DNA of 64,000 bases, from NCBI GenBank assembly GCA_934045075.1, contig OW203726.1:22197488-22261487 (forward strand), given 5' to 3'. The notes under the pieces are model-generated. The model was not told the origin of the DNA. It saw nothing but the letters and a program-made list of their open reading frames with translations, and searched no databases. This stretch comes from Yponomeuta sedellus. Taxonomy: Eukaryota; Arthropoda; Insecta; Lepidoptera; Yponomeutidae. The position numbers and the translations under genes are program-made. Below are positions 30,081 through 40,689 of the stretch, piece by piece; position 1 is the first letter of the stretch; each line of letters begins with the position of its first letter.

Positions 30081-30176
30081 TTTGTTCTTCTTCTTTCGTC
30101 TATATTGTTTACGAAGATAGTTTAAATCACGATTTTAGAACTTTATATTATGTTTATTTATAACCAGGTATAGGCA

Positions 30177-30517
30177 AAACGCTCGTGACCACTACTCTTA
30201 AGCAACAACAGGCGCAGGATGGGTGACCATCCCGTGACTACCGCTAGTGGCATTTTTCCGAGCGCTTCCGTGCTTCGCAAGGTACGCTAAGCCGGTGGTG
30301 CCAGCTGACGAGTAATGGCAGTCGTTAGCCATGTCAGAGGCCGTATGGGCGGCTTGATAACTTCTGACAGTAAGGCAAGCCACTGTCTTACAATACTCCA
30401 CCAACCAACCCGGACTGGCCATTGGCCCCCGTGGTGGATATGGCATAACTTTCCTGCGATGCAGGAAGAGACCCGTGCCCCAGGAGTGGGGACATACAAA
30501 GGTTGATATCGATATCG
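30177..30517 (+). repeat. S2-family repeat
   Basis: AAACGCTCGTGACC, AAGCAACAACAGGCGC, CCGTGACTACCGCTAGTGGC, CTTGATAACTTCTGACAGTA to GGGGACATACAAAGGTTGAT. Its 5' part is deleted. Confidence 0.65.
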
Positions 30518-30636
30518 GTAGGCCAAACCGCTGGACCGATTTTATACATATTCACACCTGTAAAGACCGAGTTCGCTAAAATAACGGTATTAGTGACGCC
30601 AGTGTCATTGCCTAAATTAGTTTATATATCAGAAAT

Positions 30637-30800
30637 GAGATACGATAAGATAAGAATATTCTTTATTGTATACCGGAAAAATAATTACAGAAACAGCAAA
30701 TACAAAAGATTAAATACAAATGACGGCCTTATTGGTAATAGCAATTTCTTTCAGGTAATCTCAAATAAGAGAGTTTGCCAAATGAGATTTCTTTACAATA
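30637..30800 (-). repeat. Antisense LINE tail (TATC type)
   Basis: Reverse of the tail at 1257-1386: GATAAGATAAGAATATTCTT and GACGGCCTTATTGGTAATAG. Confidence 0.55.
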
Positions 30801-30891
30801 AATACATTTAAAATCCAAAGGTATTGAGCAATTTTAATAACTTTAAGTGTTTAATTTTTGACCTTGGCAATTTTACGTATTCATTTTCTGC

Positions 30892-31844
30892 TGTAACACT
30901 AACCTCTTGAGGTGCTCTGCCTGAGGGGCTAGGTTTCTGCGCGACCCGGTGAAAGACTACCCGGGTTGGCGCTTTCAAGGATGCCTATGGGGACTACTCA
31001 CAAATGACTACACTTGGATTCCAAAAGCTGACACCATTTAATATACACAGACCTAATATTTACATAACTAATCCTACACACTCAAATTGTCTCTCACTTA
31101 ACCTACCACTGGTTTTAACCATTGTCCCTGTATTATCACTGTCTTTGTTACACACCGACACTCACACAACTTAACTACTGATGGACACTAGGGGCGACTT
31201 GCTCACTATTATTAACTGCTGTACTTATTCCCGGTGAGAGGTACCTACGACTCTCAATGATCCTGGAGTGGCCGATATCGGGATCCCCAACATACCGCTC
31301 TCAGGATTCCCTATTATCTGGGGTGGCCACCATCGGGAACCCCAACGTGCCAGCACCCAGAGGCTAAGGTGGGCACACGAGATGTCCTAGGCCGGCTAAT
31401 ATCGGCGAACCAACATGCCATGCCCTAGGACATCTCGTGAGTGGCATCGGCTAACCTCGGATGGGCCCACAGAGGCGGACCACTGTACCGCTTCCGGCGA
31501 TCAGCCGATGTGCCCTCACTTGCTCCTCAACCCTCTACAGATCGGGATCCCCTCCGACTGTCCTGAAGCCCTACCGGGACTCCCACAGCGAACCAGAAAC
31601 CCCTTAAATTGACACCGGGACCGGACCTACGGTGAACGTCTTTACTGGTAGTGGGAGCCGCTCGACTGAGCTAGCGCTGCGCCTTTTATATTCGCGTCGC
31701 CGCCGTGCCGCGCCTCCCGCCAGTCCTTGCTGGCGTCACTGCATGCGGCGCCCCGCGCCGCGGGCCGCGCTCCGCTGGCGCCTTGTCACGCCGTGCCTGC
31801 GTGGTGCTTGTGGTGTGGCTGGTGACGTGGTCAGCTACGTCACA
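30892..31844 (-). repeat. 3' LTR of the gypsy-type element
   Basis: 953 bp, same length as the other LTR and apparently identical. On the coding strand it runs TGTGACGTAGCTGACC… to …AGAGGTTAGTGTTACA. The two small plus-strand open frames inside each LTR are incidental. Confidence 0.95.
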
Positions 31845-31856
31845 TTCCCCCCCTTC
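31845..31856 (-). promoter_or_regulatory. Polypurine tract
   Basis: On the coding strand GAAGGGGGGGAATG lies directly before the 3' LTR, the expected plus-strand primer of reverse transcription. Confidence 0.8.
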
Positions 31857-32260
31857 GTGTGAGGATTTTTTCCTGTGGGGAAAAAATCAGCATTACAGAA
31901 ACGCCCAGAAGGGTTGCCCTAACACTTTACTCCTTTACGCGTTTTACCGGACTGTCTAATAACACGAACTTGCCTTTTAATCCTTTTCCTAGAACATTTT
32001 AGTTGGTTACTTTGTTATTAACTTGTTTTGTAGCTCTTTAGCTGTTTTATTTACACGATTGTAACCTGATAACCTCCCGACAATACAATTTACCGATAAA
32101 TAAGCTGTCATCGACTTTTTTTTTTTTTTGCGTTCCGTTCTACGGCTACTTGTCGCCCCTAGTATCGATTACTAATTTAGTAACTAAAATAAAATCGTTC
32201 GTAAAAAAAATAAAGTTGTACCGAGAATTTATTTGTTCCGTTTTCTGTAAATATCATCTT

Positions 32261-35200
32261 TTATTTTTCTGTGTGGTATTCCTTTAAATCCTTTACGTGG
32301 CTTGTTATCAATCGCCTTCTTCGTGCCTGGTCACTTAACTTAAACATTACGGGTGACATTATCTCGACTATTCTATAGGGTCCTGAAAACTTTGGTGCTA
32401 GTTTCGCACAGAAGTCTCGACCCGCGTTTGAGAGTGGGAATTCTCTTTTCAGTACTAAATCCCCTAGGCGTGGTTCCCACTGTCTCCGGTGCTTGTCGTA
32501 ATGTATTTTTTGTCTGTTCGATGCCGTGTTCTGATGTATTCGTGCTAGTTCATATACCTCCTCGATTCTTTGTCTTTCTTTTAGGGCTGGTGTAGGGAAA
32601 TCGTTTCTATCTCCTGGCATTTTAAGTTCTCTTCCGAACAGCATGAAGGCCGGCGTATATTTCGTTGATTCTTGTCGTGATGTGTTAAGTGCGAAGTTAA
32701 ACTCTGGCAAGAACTCGTCCCATTTTTTGTGGTTTTCAGATATGTAAGCTGTTATCATTGATTCTAACGTCTTGTTAACTCTCTCTGTGGGGTTACATTG
32801 TGCTGAATAGGGAGGTGTTAGTCTTTGTTCGATGCCGTATTTCTTGAGTTCGTCCTGAAACTGTTTACTGACGAATTGCCGGCCATTATCGGACAAAATT
32901 GTTCTAGGACATCCGTAGCGCATAAGAATGCATTCTTTCAGGGCTCTTATTATGGTCGTTGCGGTTGCTGTTCTCAGTGCTCTTACTTCGGTCCACTTTG
33001 TAAACTTGTCGTGGAATACTATTATATAGTTGTACCCTTTCGATGACCTTGGGAGTGGTCCTATTAGATCCGTTGTTATTGTTTGCCATGGTTCTGTATC
33101 ATTGTTTACGTGCATTAAGCCTGCTGTTTTTGTTTGCTGTGGTTTATTTCGTTGACAAGTTTCGCAGTTTCTCACGTATTTTGCAACATCTCGGTACATT
33201 CCTGGCCAGTAGTACCGTTGAGCTATCTTATTTAAAGTTTTGGCTGTTCCCAGATGGCCCGCGTTAGGTGAATCGTGGTTCTCCTGGAGTATCTCTGTCT
33301 TTGAACTTTTCGGTATGCAAAGTTTCCATTCTGATTGCGGTTGTATTTTTACCCCGTATGACATACTTCCGATCTTCTTGTAGAGTTTTTTGTTTCTGAT
33401 GCAGTAACTCGGATCTATATTTGGTGTTTCTTCGGTTTGTTTCTTTTTCCCTTCATACCAGCTATCCGTCGTGGTGTTCATATCTGTAGTACATACCGGG
33501 TTTCGCGATAACTCGTCTGCTACTTGGTTTTCTTTACCGCTTCTATACTGTATTTGGAAATCGTACTGTTGTAGTTGCAGTGCCCATCTAGCAAGTCTTC
33601 CCGAAGGGTTTTTAAGATTATTCAGCCATTTCAGTGCTTGGTGATCGGTCAATACTGTGAAATGGTATCCCTCCACGAATGCTCTCATTTTCTCGATCGC
33701 CCATACCACCGCCAGACACTCCTTTTCCGACGTCGAATATCGTGTTTCCCGTGGTAGCAACGATCTACTCGCGTACATGATTACTTTTTCCTGTCCTTCA
33801 TGTTCCTGTGTTAGTACGGCTCCTAGTCCGACGTCACTGGCGTCGGTCTGAATTGTGAACGGTTTCGTGAAGTCTGCTCTCGTTAGTACCGGGCTTCGAG
33901 TTAGTAGTTGTTTCATTGTGTTGATTGCCTTTTCCTGTTCTTTTCCCCATGCGAATTTTTGTTCTTTCTTCAGTAGTCGGACCAGTGGTTCCATTATTTC
34001 AGCGTATCCTGGTATGAACTTCCTGTACCAAGACGTCATTCCGATGAATCTTCTTAGTTCCTTTACCGTTGTTGGCGCTTTCAGTTGTATTATTGCTTTA
34101 ACCTTGTTCTCGTTCATTTTTATCCCTTCCCTTGTTACGACGTGTCCCAAGTACTCTACTTCGGCTTTACAGAACTCGCATTTCTCTCTGTTGATGTTTA
34201 GTCGGGCCTCTCTTATTCTTTTGAAGATCTCTCTTAGGTGGTCTACGTGTTCTGTGAAGGTGTTGCTGCATACTATTATGTCGTCCAGATAAACGTAGGC
34301 GTTTGGTTCTAACTCTGGTCCGATGACCATGTCCAGTAACCGTTGAAACGTTGCCCCACTAGAGTGAAGACCAAAAGGCATTACTCTGAATTGGTATAGT
34401 CCTCGTCCCGGGACTGTGAATGCTGTATAAGGTTTGCTTTCGTCTTCCAAAGCCACGTTCCAGTATCCATTCTTGAGATCCAGTTTCGAGAAGTAGTTAG
34501 CGTTTCTTAGTTTTTCTAAGGTATCATCTATTTGGGGTATCGGGTATGCGTCTTTCTCTGATATCTCGTTTATCCTCCTGAAATCAATACAGAATCTGTA
34601 GTCCCCATTCTCTTTCTTCGCTAGTACGATTGGTGAGCTGTATGGACTGCTTGACTTTTCTATCACCCTGTCTTCCAACATTTTTGTAATCTTTTCATCT
34701 ATTATCTGTTGTAGTTTGGGATTTCTTGGATAATACTTTTGTTTCACCGGTACTGTATGTTTCATTTTTATTTTATGTTTCAGCCAAGTGTTTCCTTTTG
34801 CCGTTCTTTCGCATGCCTCAAATTCCTGCTGTAATATTTTCTTCAGTCTCTGTTCCTGGTCTTCTGTTAGGGTATCGGTTATGACTTCTGTTTCTCTTGA
34901 TTTTGTTTCTTGTTTTACCTGTGGTTTTTCCCATGATAATTTGAGGCCGATTCTGTTTATTATATCCATCCCTATTATATTTATTGCGGAACCGGGCAGA
35001 TAGCTTACTTGGTGCACAAAGCTTATCCCGTTGATTTCTAATTCTAGAGCAAATGCTTTTGTGATACTTAATGTACTACCATCAGCTAGTGTGATACTGC
35101 GTTTACATATTAGTTCTTTGGCTGCTCCTCCTGTTAGGCAAAACAGATACGTTTCTTGGTTAATATACGAATTAGTTGATCCCGTATCTATTAGTGCTTT

Positions 35201-36064
35201 GAAAGTCTTGTTTCTTACCTTCATGTCGACGTAGTGTCTATTGTCTTTCCTTTCATCCTCTCCTGAGGTGTTGGCGTATTCATTTCTCCTGATTCCTTCT
35301 AGGTTCCTCCCTGATTCACAACAATTTCGCGACAACTTGCCTATTACTCCACATTGCCTGCAGAAAATAGCTCTTCTTCCCCTACATTCCTTCGATTGAT
35401 GGCCGTATTTTCCACAGTTCCAGCAGCATCGTATCGTCTCGTATGTCGGGGTTATCTTGCGACCTGTTTCTGGCATGTTTCGTGTCTGGTCTAGCCACCT
35501 TGAGTTTGCTATTGGCGAGTATTGACGTTCTGTTATAGCCGTATGATAGTTGTTGCGTTCCTGCTGTATTTTCTCGTACTCATTCGCTAGGGTGATCAGG
35601 TCCCGAATGTTCTTGACGTCTTGTCTCTTAGCATAGCACTTGTAGTCTGGATGCATGTTTTGGTATATTCGTTCTAACTTCTCTACCTCGTTCATTTTCC
35701 CGTGTCTTCGGATAAGTGTTTGTAGGTCTATCAGATAGTTAATGAAACGCTCTGTGTACCCCTGTTTTCGTGAAATAATTCTTTCAAGTAGCTCTGTTTC
35801 GAAATTTCTTGGGAAGTAATATTCTTTGAATTCTTCTGTAAATTCTGCAAAGGATTTCCACTGTGAGCTGTTGTTTCTATGCCATAGGAGCGCTTTCCCT
35901 TTGAGAACTTTTGGCAATACGGCTAGTGCTGCATCAGGCTTCGTATCATTTATTTTCATTAGTTCTTCCAACCTTTCCAGGAATTCAACTGGATCTTCCC
36001 CGATGTCGAACACCAGATCCATGTTGGTGGGCATGTTGATCGAGGCATTCTCCATGTTTGCCAT
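32261..36064 (-). CDS. Gag-Pol polyprotein of the gypsy-type retrotransposon (1267 aa)
   Basis: One open frame, ATG at 36064, stop at 32261. Domains in order: Gag capsid-like region (about 1-200); nucleocapsid with one CCHC knuckle (C214-C217-H222-C227) and a second in which Lys replaces His (C235-C238-K243-C248); aspartic protease (LIDTG, D293); reverse transcriptase (about 460-690; D529 and YLDD D594/D595); RNase H (D741, E780, D807); integrase with HHCC zinc site (H930, H937, C967, C970), D999-D1059-E1094 core (35-residue spacing) and a GPY module near 1228-1230. Gag and Pol are fused in one frame with no frameshift site, as in some Ty3/gypsy lineages. All catalytic residues are present. 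The polyprotein would be cut by its own protease inside virus-like particles in the cytoplasm. Confidence 0.95.
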   Translation of the reverse strand: MANMENASINMPTNMDLVFDIGEDPVEFLERLEELMKINDTKPDAALAVLPKVLKGKALLWHRNNSSQWKSFAEFTEEFKEYYFPRNFETELLERIISRKQGYTERFINYLIDLQTLIRRHGKMNEVEKLERIYQNMHPDYKCYAKRQDVKNIRDLITLANEYEKIQQERNNYHTAITERQYSPIANSRWLDQTRNMPETGRKITPTYETIRCCWNCGKYGHQSKECRGRRAIFCRQCGVIGKLSRNCCESGRNLEGIRRNEYANTSGEDERKDNRHYVDMKVRNKTFKALIDTGSTNSYINQETYLFCLTGGAAKELICKRSITLADGSTLSITKAFALELEINGISFVHQVSYLPGSAINIIGMDIINRIGLKLSWEKPQVKQETKSRETEVITDTLTEDQEQRLKKILQQEFEACERTAKGNTWLKHKIKMKHTVPVKQKYYPRNPKLQQIIDEKITKMLEDRVIEKSSSPYSSPIVLAKKENGDYRFCIDFRRINEISEKDAYPIPQIDDTLEKLRNANYFSKLDLKNGYWNVALEDESKPYTAFTVPGRGLYQFRVMPFGLHSSGATFQRLLDMVIGPELEPNAYVYLDDIIVCSNTFTEHVDHLREIFKRIREARLNINREKCEFCKAEVEYLGHVVTREGIKMNENKVKAIIQLKAPTTVKELRRFIGMTSWYRKFIPGYAEIMEPLVRLLKKEQKFAWGKEQEKAINTMKQLLTRSPVLTRADFTKPFTIQTDASDVGLGAVLTQEHEGQEKVIMYASRSLLPRETRYSTSEKECLAVVWAIEKMRAFVEGYHFTVLTDHQALKWLNNLKNPSGRLARWALQLQQYDFQIQYRSGKENQVADELSRNPVCTTDMNTTTDSWYEGKKKQTEETPNIDPSYCIRNKKLYKKIGSMSYGVKIQPQSEWKLCIPKSSKTEILQENHDSPNAGHLGTAKTLNKIAQRYYWPGMYRDVAKYVRNCETCQRNKPQQTKTAGLMHVNNDTEPWQTITTDLIGPLPRSSKGYNYIIVFHDKFTKWTEVRALRTATATTIIRALKECILMRYGCPRTILSDNGRQFVSKQFQDELKKYGIEQRLTPPYSAQCNPTERVNKTLESMITAYISENHKKWDEFLPEFNFALNTSRQESTKYTPAFMLFGRELKMPGDRNDFPTPALKERQRIEEVYELARIHQNTASNRQKIHYDKHRRQWEPRLGDLVLKREFPLSNAGRDFCAKLAPKFSGPYRIVEIMSPVMFKLSDQARRRRLITSHVKDLKEYHTEK

Positions 36065-36224
36065 GACTTCAGTAAATTCTCCGTGATTATTTTTATCTTG
36101 CTGGGGGTTCGCACTCGATGACTTCCCTGACTACACTGTTAAGTTCTCTGACAGACTCTGACTTTAGGATAATCGTCGTTTCGTCACTTGTGTGAATATG
36201 GTCCCTAGGATATATGGGTTTTAA

Positions 36225-36237
36225 ACGTTGGGCGCCA
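36225..36237 (-). promoter_or_regulatory. Primer-binding site, tRNA-Lys type
   Basis: Coding strand TGGCGCCCAACGT one base after the 5' LTR. This is complementary to the 3' end of insect tRNA-Lys(CUU) including CCA (recalled: …ACGTTGGGCG-CCA). The match stops after 13 nt. Confidence 0.75.
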
Positions 36238-36238
36238 T

Positions 36239-37191
36239 TGTAACACTAACCTCTTGAGGTGCTCTGCCTGAGGGGCTAGGTTTCTGCGCGACCCGGTGAA
36301 AGACTACCCGGGTTGGCGCTTTCAAGGATGCCTATGGGGACTACTCACAAATGACTACACTTGGATTCCAAAAGCTGACACCATTTAATATACACAGACC
36401 TAATATTTACATAACTAATCCTACACACTCAAATTGTCTCTCACTTAACCTACCACTGGTTTTAACCATTGTCCCTGTATTATCACTGTCTTTGTTACAC
36501 ACCGACACTCACACAACTTAACTACTGATGGACACTAGGGGCGACTTGCTCACTATTATTAACTGCTGTACTTATTCCCGGTGAGAGGTACCTACGACTC
36601 TCAATGATCCTGGAGTGGCCGATATCGGGATCCCCAACATACCGCTCTCAGGATTCCCTATTATCTGGGGTGGCCACCATCGGGAACCCCAACGTGCCAG
36701 CACCCAGAGGCTAAGGTGGGCACACGAGATGTCCTAGGCCGGCTAATATCGGCGAACCAACATGCCATGCCCTAGGACATCTCGTGAGTGGCATCGGCTA
36801 ACCTCGGATGGGCCCACAGAGGCGGACCACTGTACCGCTTCCGGCGATCAGCCGATGTGCCCTCACTTGCTCCTCAACCCTCTACAGATCGGGATCCCCT
36901 CCGACTGTCCTGAAGCCCTACCGGGACTCCCACAGCGAACCAGAAACCCCTTAAATTGACACCGGGACCGGACCTACGGTGAACGTCTTTACTGGTAGTG
37001 GGAGCCGCTCGACTGAGCTAGCGCTGCGCCTTTTATATTCGCGTCGCCGCCGTGCCGCGCCTCCCGCCAGTCCTTGCTGGCGTCACTGCATGCGGCGCCC
37101 CGCGCCGCGGGCCGCGCTCCGCTGGCGCCTTGTCACGCCGTGCCTGCGTGGTGCTTGTGGTGTGGCTGGTGACGTGGTCAGCTACGTCACA
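36239..37191 (-). repeat. 5' LTR of the gypsy-type element
   Basis: 953 bp. The coding strand begins with a GC-rich U3 and carries the promoter signals described at 37011-37037. Ends TGT…ACA match the 3' LTR. Confidence 0.95.
37011..37037 (-). promoter_or_regulatory. LTR core promoter: TATA box and arthropod initiator
   Basis: On the coding strand TATAAAAGG (37037 down) is followed about 23 nt later by TCAGTC (37016-37011), matching the arthropod initiator TCAGTY. The spacing is slightly short of the usual 25-30 nt. The same pair is in the 3' LTR (31690-31664). Position of the start is inferred. Confidence 0.6.
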
Positions 37192-37494
37192 CTGCATTCT
37201 TTTAATTTTTACTAAACATTTTTTCTGCAATGCTGTACTTGTCAGCATTGTGCAAACGGAAACGATTCGATTCAAGTGATATTGTTCTATTGCTTAGTTT
37301 AAGTTACAAAGCAATGTTGTTGTACGTGTGTTAATTAATTAGTCATTCTACCAGTCTTTGTATAAAAACTCAAGGCCTGTGAACTGTAAGTCAACGACCC
37401 CTTAGTACTTTTCTTATATTACCCTTTCTACTTTGTATTAGATATTGAACCTAATAAAAATGTAAAATAATACCTACATCAGCATAATACTAAA

Positions 37495-37800
37495 AAAAAT
37501 TTATTGCAGGAAAACATGATAAGGAACCCGAGTGTCTAAGGTGTTCAAATAGGTACCTGAAACAGCACTTGAAATTGCCATTTCGCGGCGGGCACCCGTG
37601 GAAATTAAGCCCATATTCTCTTTCAAATTCAAAATTAAAATTCAAATAATTTTATTTCAACGTAAAGAATTTACATTCTGTTTGCTGAATGTCAATGTAC
37701 AATGTAAAATGTAAGCCGCCGCCTTCGGGCTGTATTGTAGTGGAGAAAAAGGCAGCGGAAAAAAAAAACTCCACTCTGATCATCTCTCTCTCAGAGAAGG
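37495..37800. repeat. S3 tail fragment and a LINE-tail repeat
   Basis: 37495-37630 has S3 words (GGAAAACATGATAAGGAACC, CGGCGGGCACCCGTGG). 37632-37790 (TTTCAACGTAAAGAATTTAC, CGCCTTCGGGCTGTATTGTA, GAAAAAGGCAGCGGAAAAAA) recurs at 59017-59150 and in reverse at 42363-42430. Confidence 0.55.
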
Positions 37801-37973
37801 CCCTGCAGTGGGACGTTTTTCGGCAACTTAAAAACTACAGTGGGCTTCTGCTTATTGTCATGTTCTTAAGTTATTTTATAAAAGTGATTATACACGTTAA
37901 TGCATACACACATACGTGGATATACCACTTATACCTAAATCCTTAAAGGTTAGCAGAGACAAGCCTGAGTACG

Positions 37974-38740
37974 ATGACGCGTGTTGCGCATTTTAACATG
38001 ATAAGTTGTGACAAGGACAAGCTCATTCATCTAAATGAGGAGTATGAGTGCGAAGTGGAAGAGTTATGGGCTCAGTTAAAAACAAATATAGTGGAGACTG
38101 CTGCCGAAATATGTGGAGTCAGAAAGAGACAGAATGGAAGAAAGGAGAAAGCTACATGGTGGGATGAAAGTGTTAAGGAAGTAGTTGATGTAAAGAAAAA
38201 AAATATGGTTGGACTTGCTAGCTGTCAAGTCCATCAAAAGAATGCAAGGAGTTAGTAGTGAGGATGAAGATGTGGTAAGATTGAAAGAGAAGAACAATGT
38301 GATGAAAAGGAAGGTGAAGGATGTGGTGGCGAGGCAAAAGCGGCCCGAGGTGGATCAGAGCAATCTAAGTTGAGTGTTATTAGGGATGAGGATGGCTCCA
38401 TGCTGAAAGAGGAACATAAGGTGATGGAACGTTGGAAAAAATATTTCGAAAGCATGTTTGAATGTGAGGATCAGCCAATGGAAGGGTATCCCGACCATGA
38501 GGCAGAACCTAGTGTTGATTGCGTTATAAGTATGGAAGAGATTGTCAAAGCAATGAAAAGCATGAGACTAGGTAAGGCTGCGGGATATGATAGGGTTTCG
38601 TTAGAAATGCTGAGGGCTGGTGAAGGCATTGTAGCTAGCAAGTTATACTTGCTATTCAACAGGTGCTGGAGGAGTGGCACAGTACTTAAAGATATTGGCA
38701 CAATTAAGTCGACAATAATATTCTCTCTATAATAATAAGT
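37974..38740 (+). pseudogene. RTE-like LINE ORF2 fragment (linker and start of RT)
   Basis: First frame (37974-38255): ECEVEELWAQLKTNIVETAAEICGVRKR… KATWWDESVKE, the region between endonuclease and RT of RTE-type LINEs. After a frameshift (38370-38732): VMERWKKYFESMFE… MEEIVKAMKSMRLGKAAGYDRVSLEMLRAGE, the first RT block (KAxGxDxxxxEMLK). It stops after about 30 more residues. Endonuclease and RT core are missing, so it is inactive. Confidence 0.75.
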
Positions 38741-38759
38741 TATACCACACTACAAAATA

Positions 38760-39082
38760 TATCCGCGTTAGTGAGATAACATCAAATTCATCTCAAGTTC
38801 GAACGGTAATCCTCACATCTCCTACCCTGCGCTGCCGCTTGTTTTGTTGTTCCGTCTCATCGGCGAGCTGAGCGGCCACTACTCGCGATCCACGGCAGCT
38901 ACATTACACCGCGACGACCACGACCCGCGGCAGACGGCGGCTACTACTCAGGATCTGCGATAACAGTGTGGCTGGGTGCGAACAAACTTCGAGGTACGTT
39001 TTAACAGCTCAAGCTCAAGGAAGAACCGGGATAGCAGATTAATTCATTACCTACAAATATTGGAGATTTTAACCACACCGCG
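38760..39082 (+). other. GC-richer leader before the PHD-like frame
   Basis: CGACGACCACGACCCGCGGC and GCTGCCGCTTGTTTTG stand out from AT-rich surroundings. Position just before an ATG frame suggests the 5' UTR of a LINE or of a gene fragment; this is inference. Confidence 0.35.
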
Positions 39083-39418
39083 ATGATTTGTACAATATGC
39101 AACAAAACAATCATGTTAGGAGAGCAAATAGTATGCGTAGGATGCAAGGGTCATAACCACTACAGCTGCCATAATATAACGAAGGCATGCTTTTTACAGA
39201 ACAAAGCTAAGTTGTTGAAAACATGGCTTTGTCCTAGCTGCTCACAGATCACTCAGCGAAGACCCATAAGAGACGACACCCCTATACGTAGGCCTCACGG
39301 TCAGCAGAAAGAAAATATCTCTTCCGCAATGTCGGAAACACAACCAAAACCATCCCAAATAGAAGGTAACGTCGTCCATCTAGGTTTATTCTATACGAGT
39401 CACATAATGATTACATAA
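39083..39418 (+). CDS. Small PHD-like zinc-finger frame (111 aa), probably a LINE ORF1 start
   Basis: Residues 1-52 have the spacing C3-x2-C6-x11-C18-x2-C21-x4-H26-x2-C29-x20-C50-x2-C53, a PHD-type C4HC3 finger (ICTICNK… VCVGCKGHNHYSCHNITKAC… WLCPSCSQ). The remainder is polar (QQKEN, SETQPKPSQ) and stops soon after. PHD fingers at the start of ORF1 are known for CR1-like LINEs, and the region follows LINE debris, so a truncated ORF1 is the likeliest reading. A host exon is possible, since GAAG-GTAACG near 39367 could be a donor. Position within a repeat could not be proven. Confidence 0.5.
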   Translation: MICTICNKTIMLGEQIVCVGCKGHNHYSCHNITKACFLQNKAKLLKTWLCPSCSQITQRRPIRDDTPIRRPHGQQKENISSAMSETQPKPSQIEGNVVHLGLFYTSHIMIT

Positions 39419-39870
39419 CTCCCACCAAAATTTAAAATTTCGCGCGGACAGTCCTTTTCGATTTTCTCTAGAATAAAGTATTGCCCTAAATATAAAAATA
39501 AAACTGTCATTAGATGGAAAAACTAATATAGAATATAAATAAAATTAGTAATTTCTAGTAAACTAGTGTAATTTTGACTAAGCGGTGGTCATCCCCAAAC
39601 AAACAAACTGTGGACGCGCCACCAAACTTAGAATTATGCTAAATGACAATTTTTTTTTCACTACCAAAATGTTATCTACTAAAATATTAACGGCTTCATC
39701 ACAATAAATAGGCCTTCTTAAAAAAAAAAACTTTACTGTACGTTTAGTTAAAGATATGATTTTCAGCCGCGCCGCCTAAATATCATGCTTGAGAAAATCA
39801 CTCTTAAAATACATTGATTGTCAAGTTCTGATATAGTTATTAACACAATAATACGCATGACTCGCGCCTT
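39419..39870. other. AT-rich, nothing recognised
   Basis: No gene or known repeat family seen. Confidence 0.35.
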
Positions 39871-40235
39871 ACTTTTATCTAAACTTTTATCGATAATGCA
39901 ATGGTAGTATAAAAACGCTAGTCGCGTGGTTTTAATGTCTTAAGTCGTGCCTCCTACTCGCGCCTTAGTTCTCTCCTGCAAAGGTGCTAGTTGTGCGTTT
40001 ATGTGTCAAAAGTCGTGACTTCCCACTACATCAATTGTCAAATATTGACATGTTAGCGCCACAAAGTCAATCAATCAAAAAGCGGTCTTGCGGGGGTAGA
40101 ACGACGACGCCAGTCGCGCGCTTTAATGTCATAAGTCGTGACTTTCCGCTACATCGATACTCAAATTCTGACATATTTGCGCCACAAAATATCTTATCAA
40201 TCAATCAAAATATCATCGAAACTGCGCCTTAATGA
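39870..40235. repeat. Imperfect direct repeats, about 110-bp period
   Basis: AAGTCGTGACTTnCCnCTACATC… TCAAATnnTGACAT… GCGCCACAAAnT… TCAATCAATCAAAA occurs at about 40010-40080 and again at 40130-40210. A weaker third unit (AGTCGCGTGGTTTTAATGTC) starts at about 39920. Confidence 0.6.
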
Positions 40236-40689
40236 ACGTTACAAGTTAAGCCCGGTGTCCGGAAGTTACAAGTTAAACGTGTGACTCGTGCAATCGTAGT
40301 ACACTAGCTGAGCTTGCAACTTGCCACAATCCTGACCAACCTCATTTGCATATTCATTACAATTATTTTCTATCTTGTTCTACAGTCTATTTATTTTTAC
40401 TTGTCCAATTTAGTAAACCACATTCTAACCTTAAAATTGAGATAAGATGCCTAAACTAGACATTTTCTCGCAAATTCGTGAACTATCAAGAACTATGTTT
40501 ATAAAATTGGCAGCGTGTTATCTAAAAGAGTGTTCCAAGTTACTTCATTTATGGAAATATGGCAGTTTTGGACGAAAAAGTCACAGTTTAAGGGTAGAAT
40601 CTTGTTTACCAAATTGCACAAGTAAGAATAAATAGACTGTAGTTCTATATTTTTTCCTTCGCTGACACATCCCCTGTTTATTCGATGTA

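Larger units (their letters stand above)
30892..37191 (-). mobile_element. Complete Ty3/gypsy-type LTR retrotransposon
   Basis: 6300 bp with two 953-bp LTRs, flanked by CTGC at 30888-30891 and 37192-37195 (4-bp target duplication, normal for this superfamily). Element order on the minus strand: 5' LTR (37191-36239), primer site (36237-36225), a leader of about 160 nt, one Gag-Pol frame (36064-32261), about 400 nt, polypurine tract, 3' LTR (31844-30892). LTRs start TGTGACG and end GTTACA on the coding strand. I see no difference between the LTRs and no break in the frame, which points to a young and possibly active copy. There is no envelope-like frame. Confidence 0.95.

Noticed and set aside
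31415..31959. Small plus-strand frames in the LTR, duplicated at 36762-37279
   Set aside because: Identical in both LTRs, no domain, opposite to the element's coding strand and GC-driven.
32353..36086. Numerous plus-strand frames within the Gag-Pol region
   Set aside because: They are shadows of the 1267-codon minus-strand polyprotein.
40447..40635. 62-codon plus-strand frame
   Set aside because: No recognisable domain, no supporting context, and length expected by chance.
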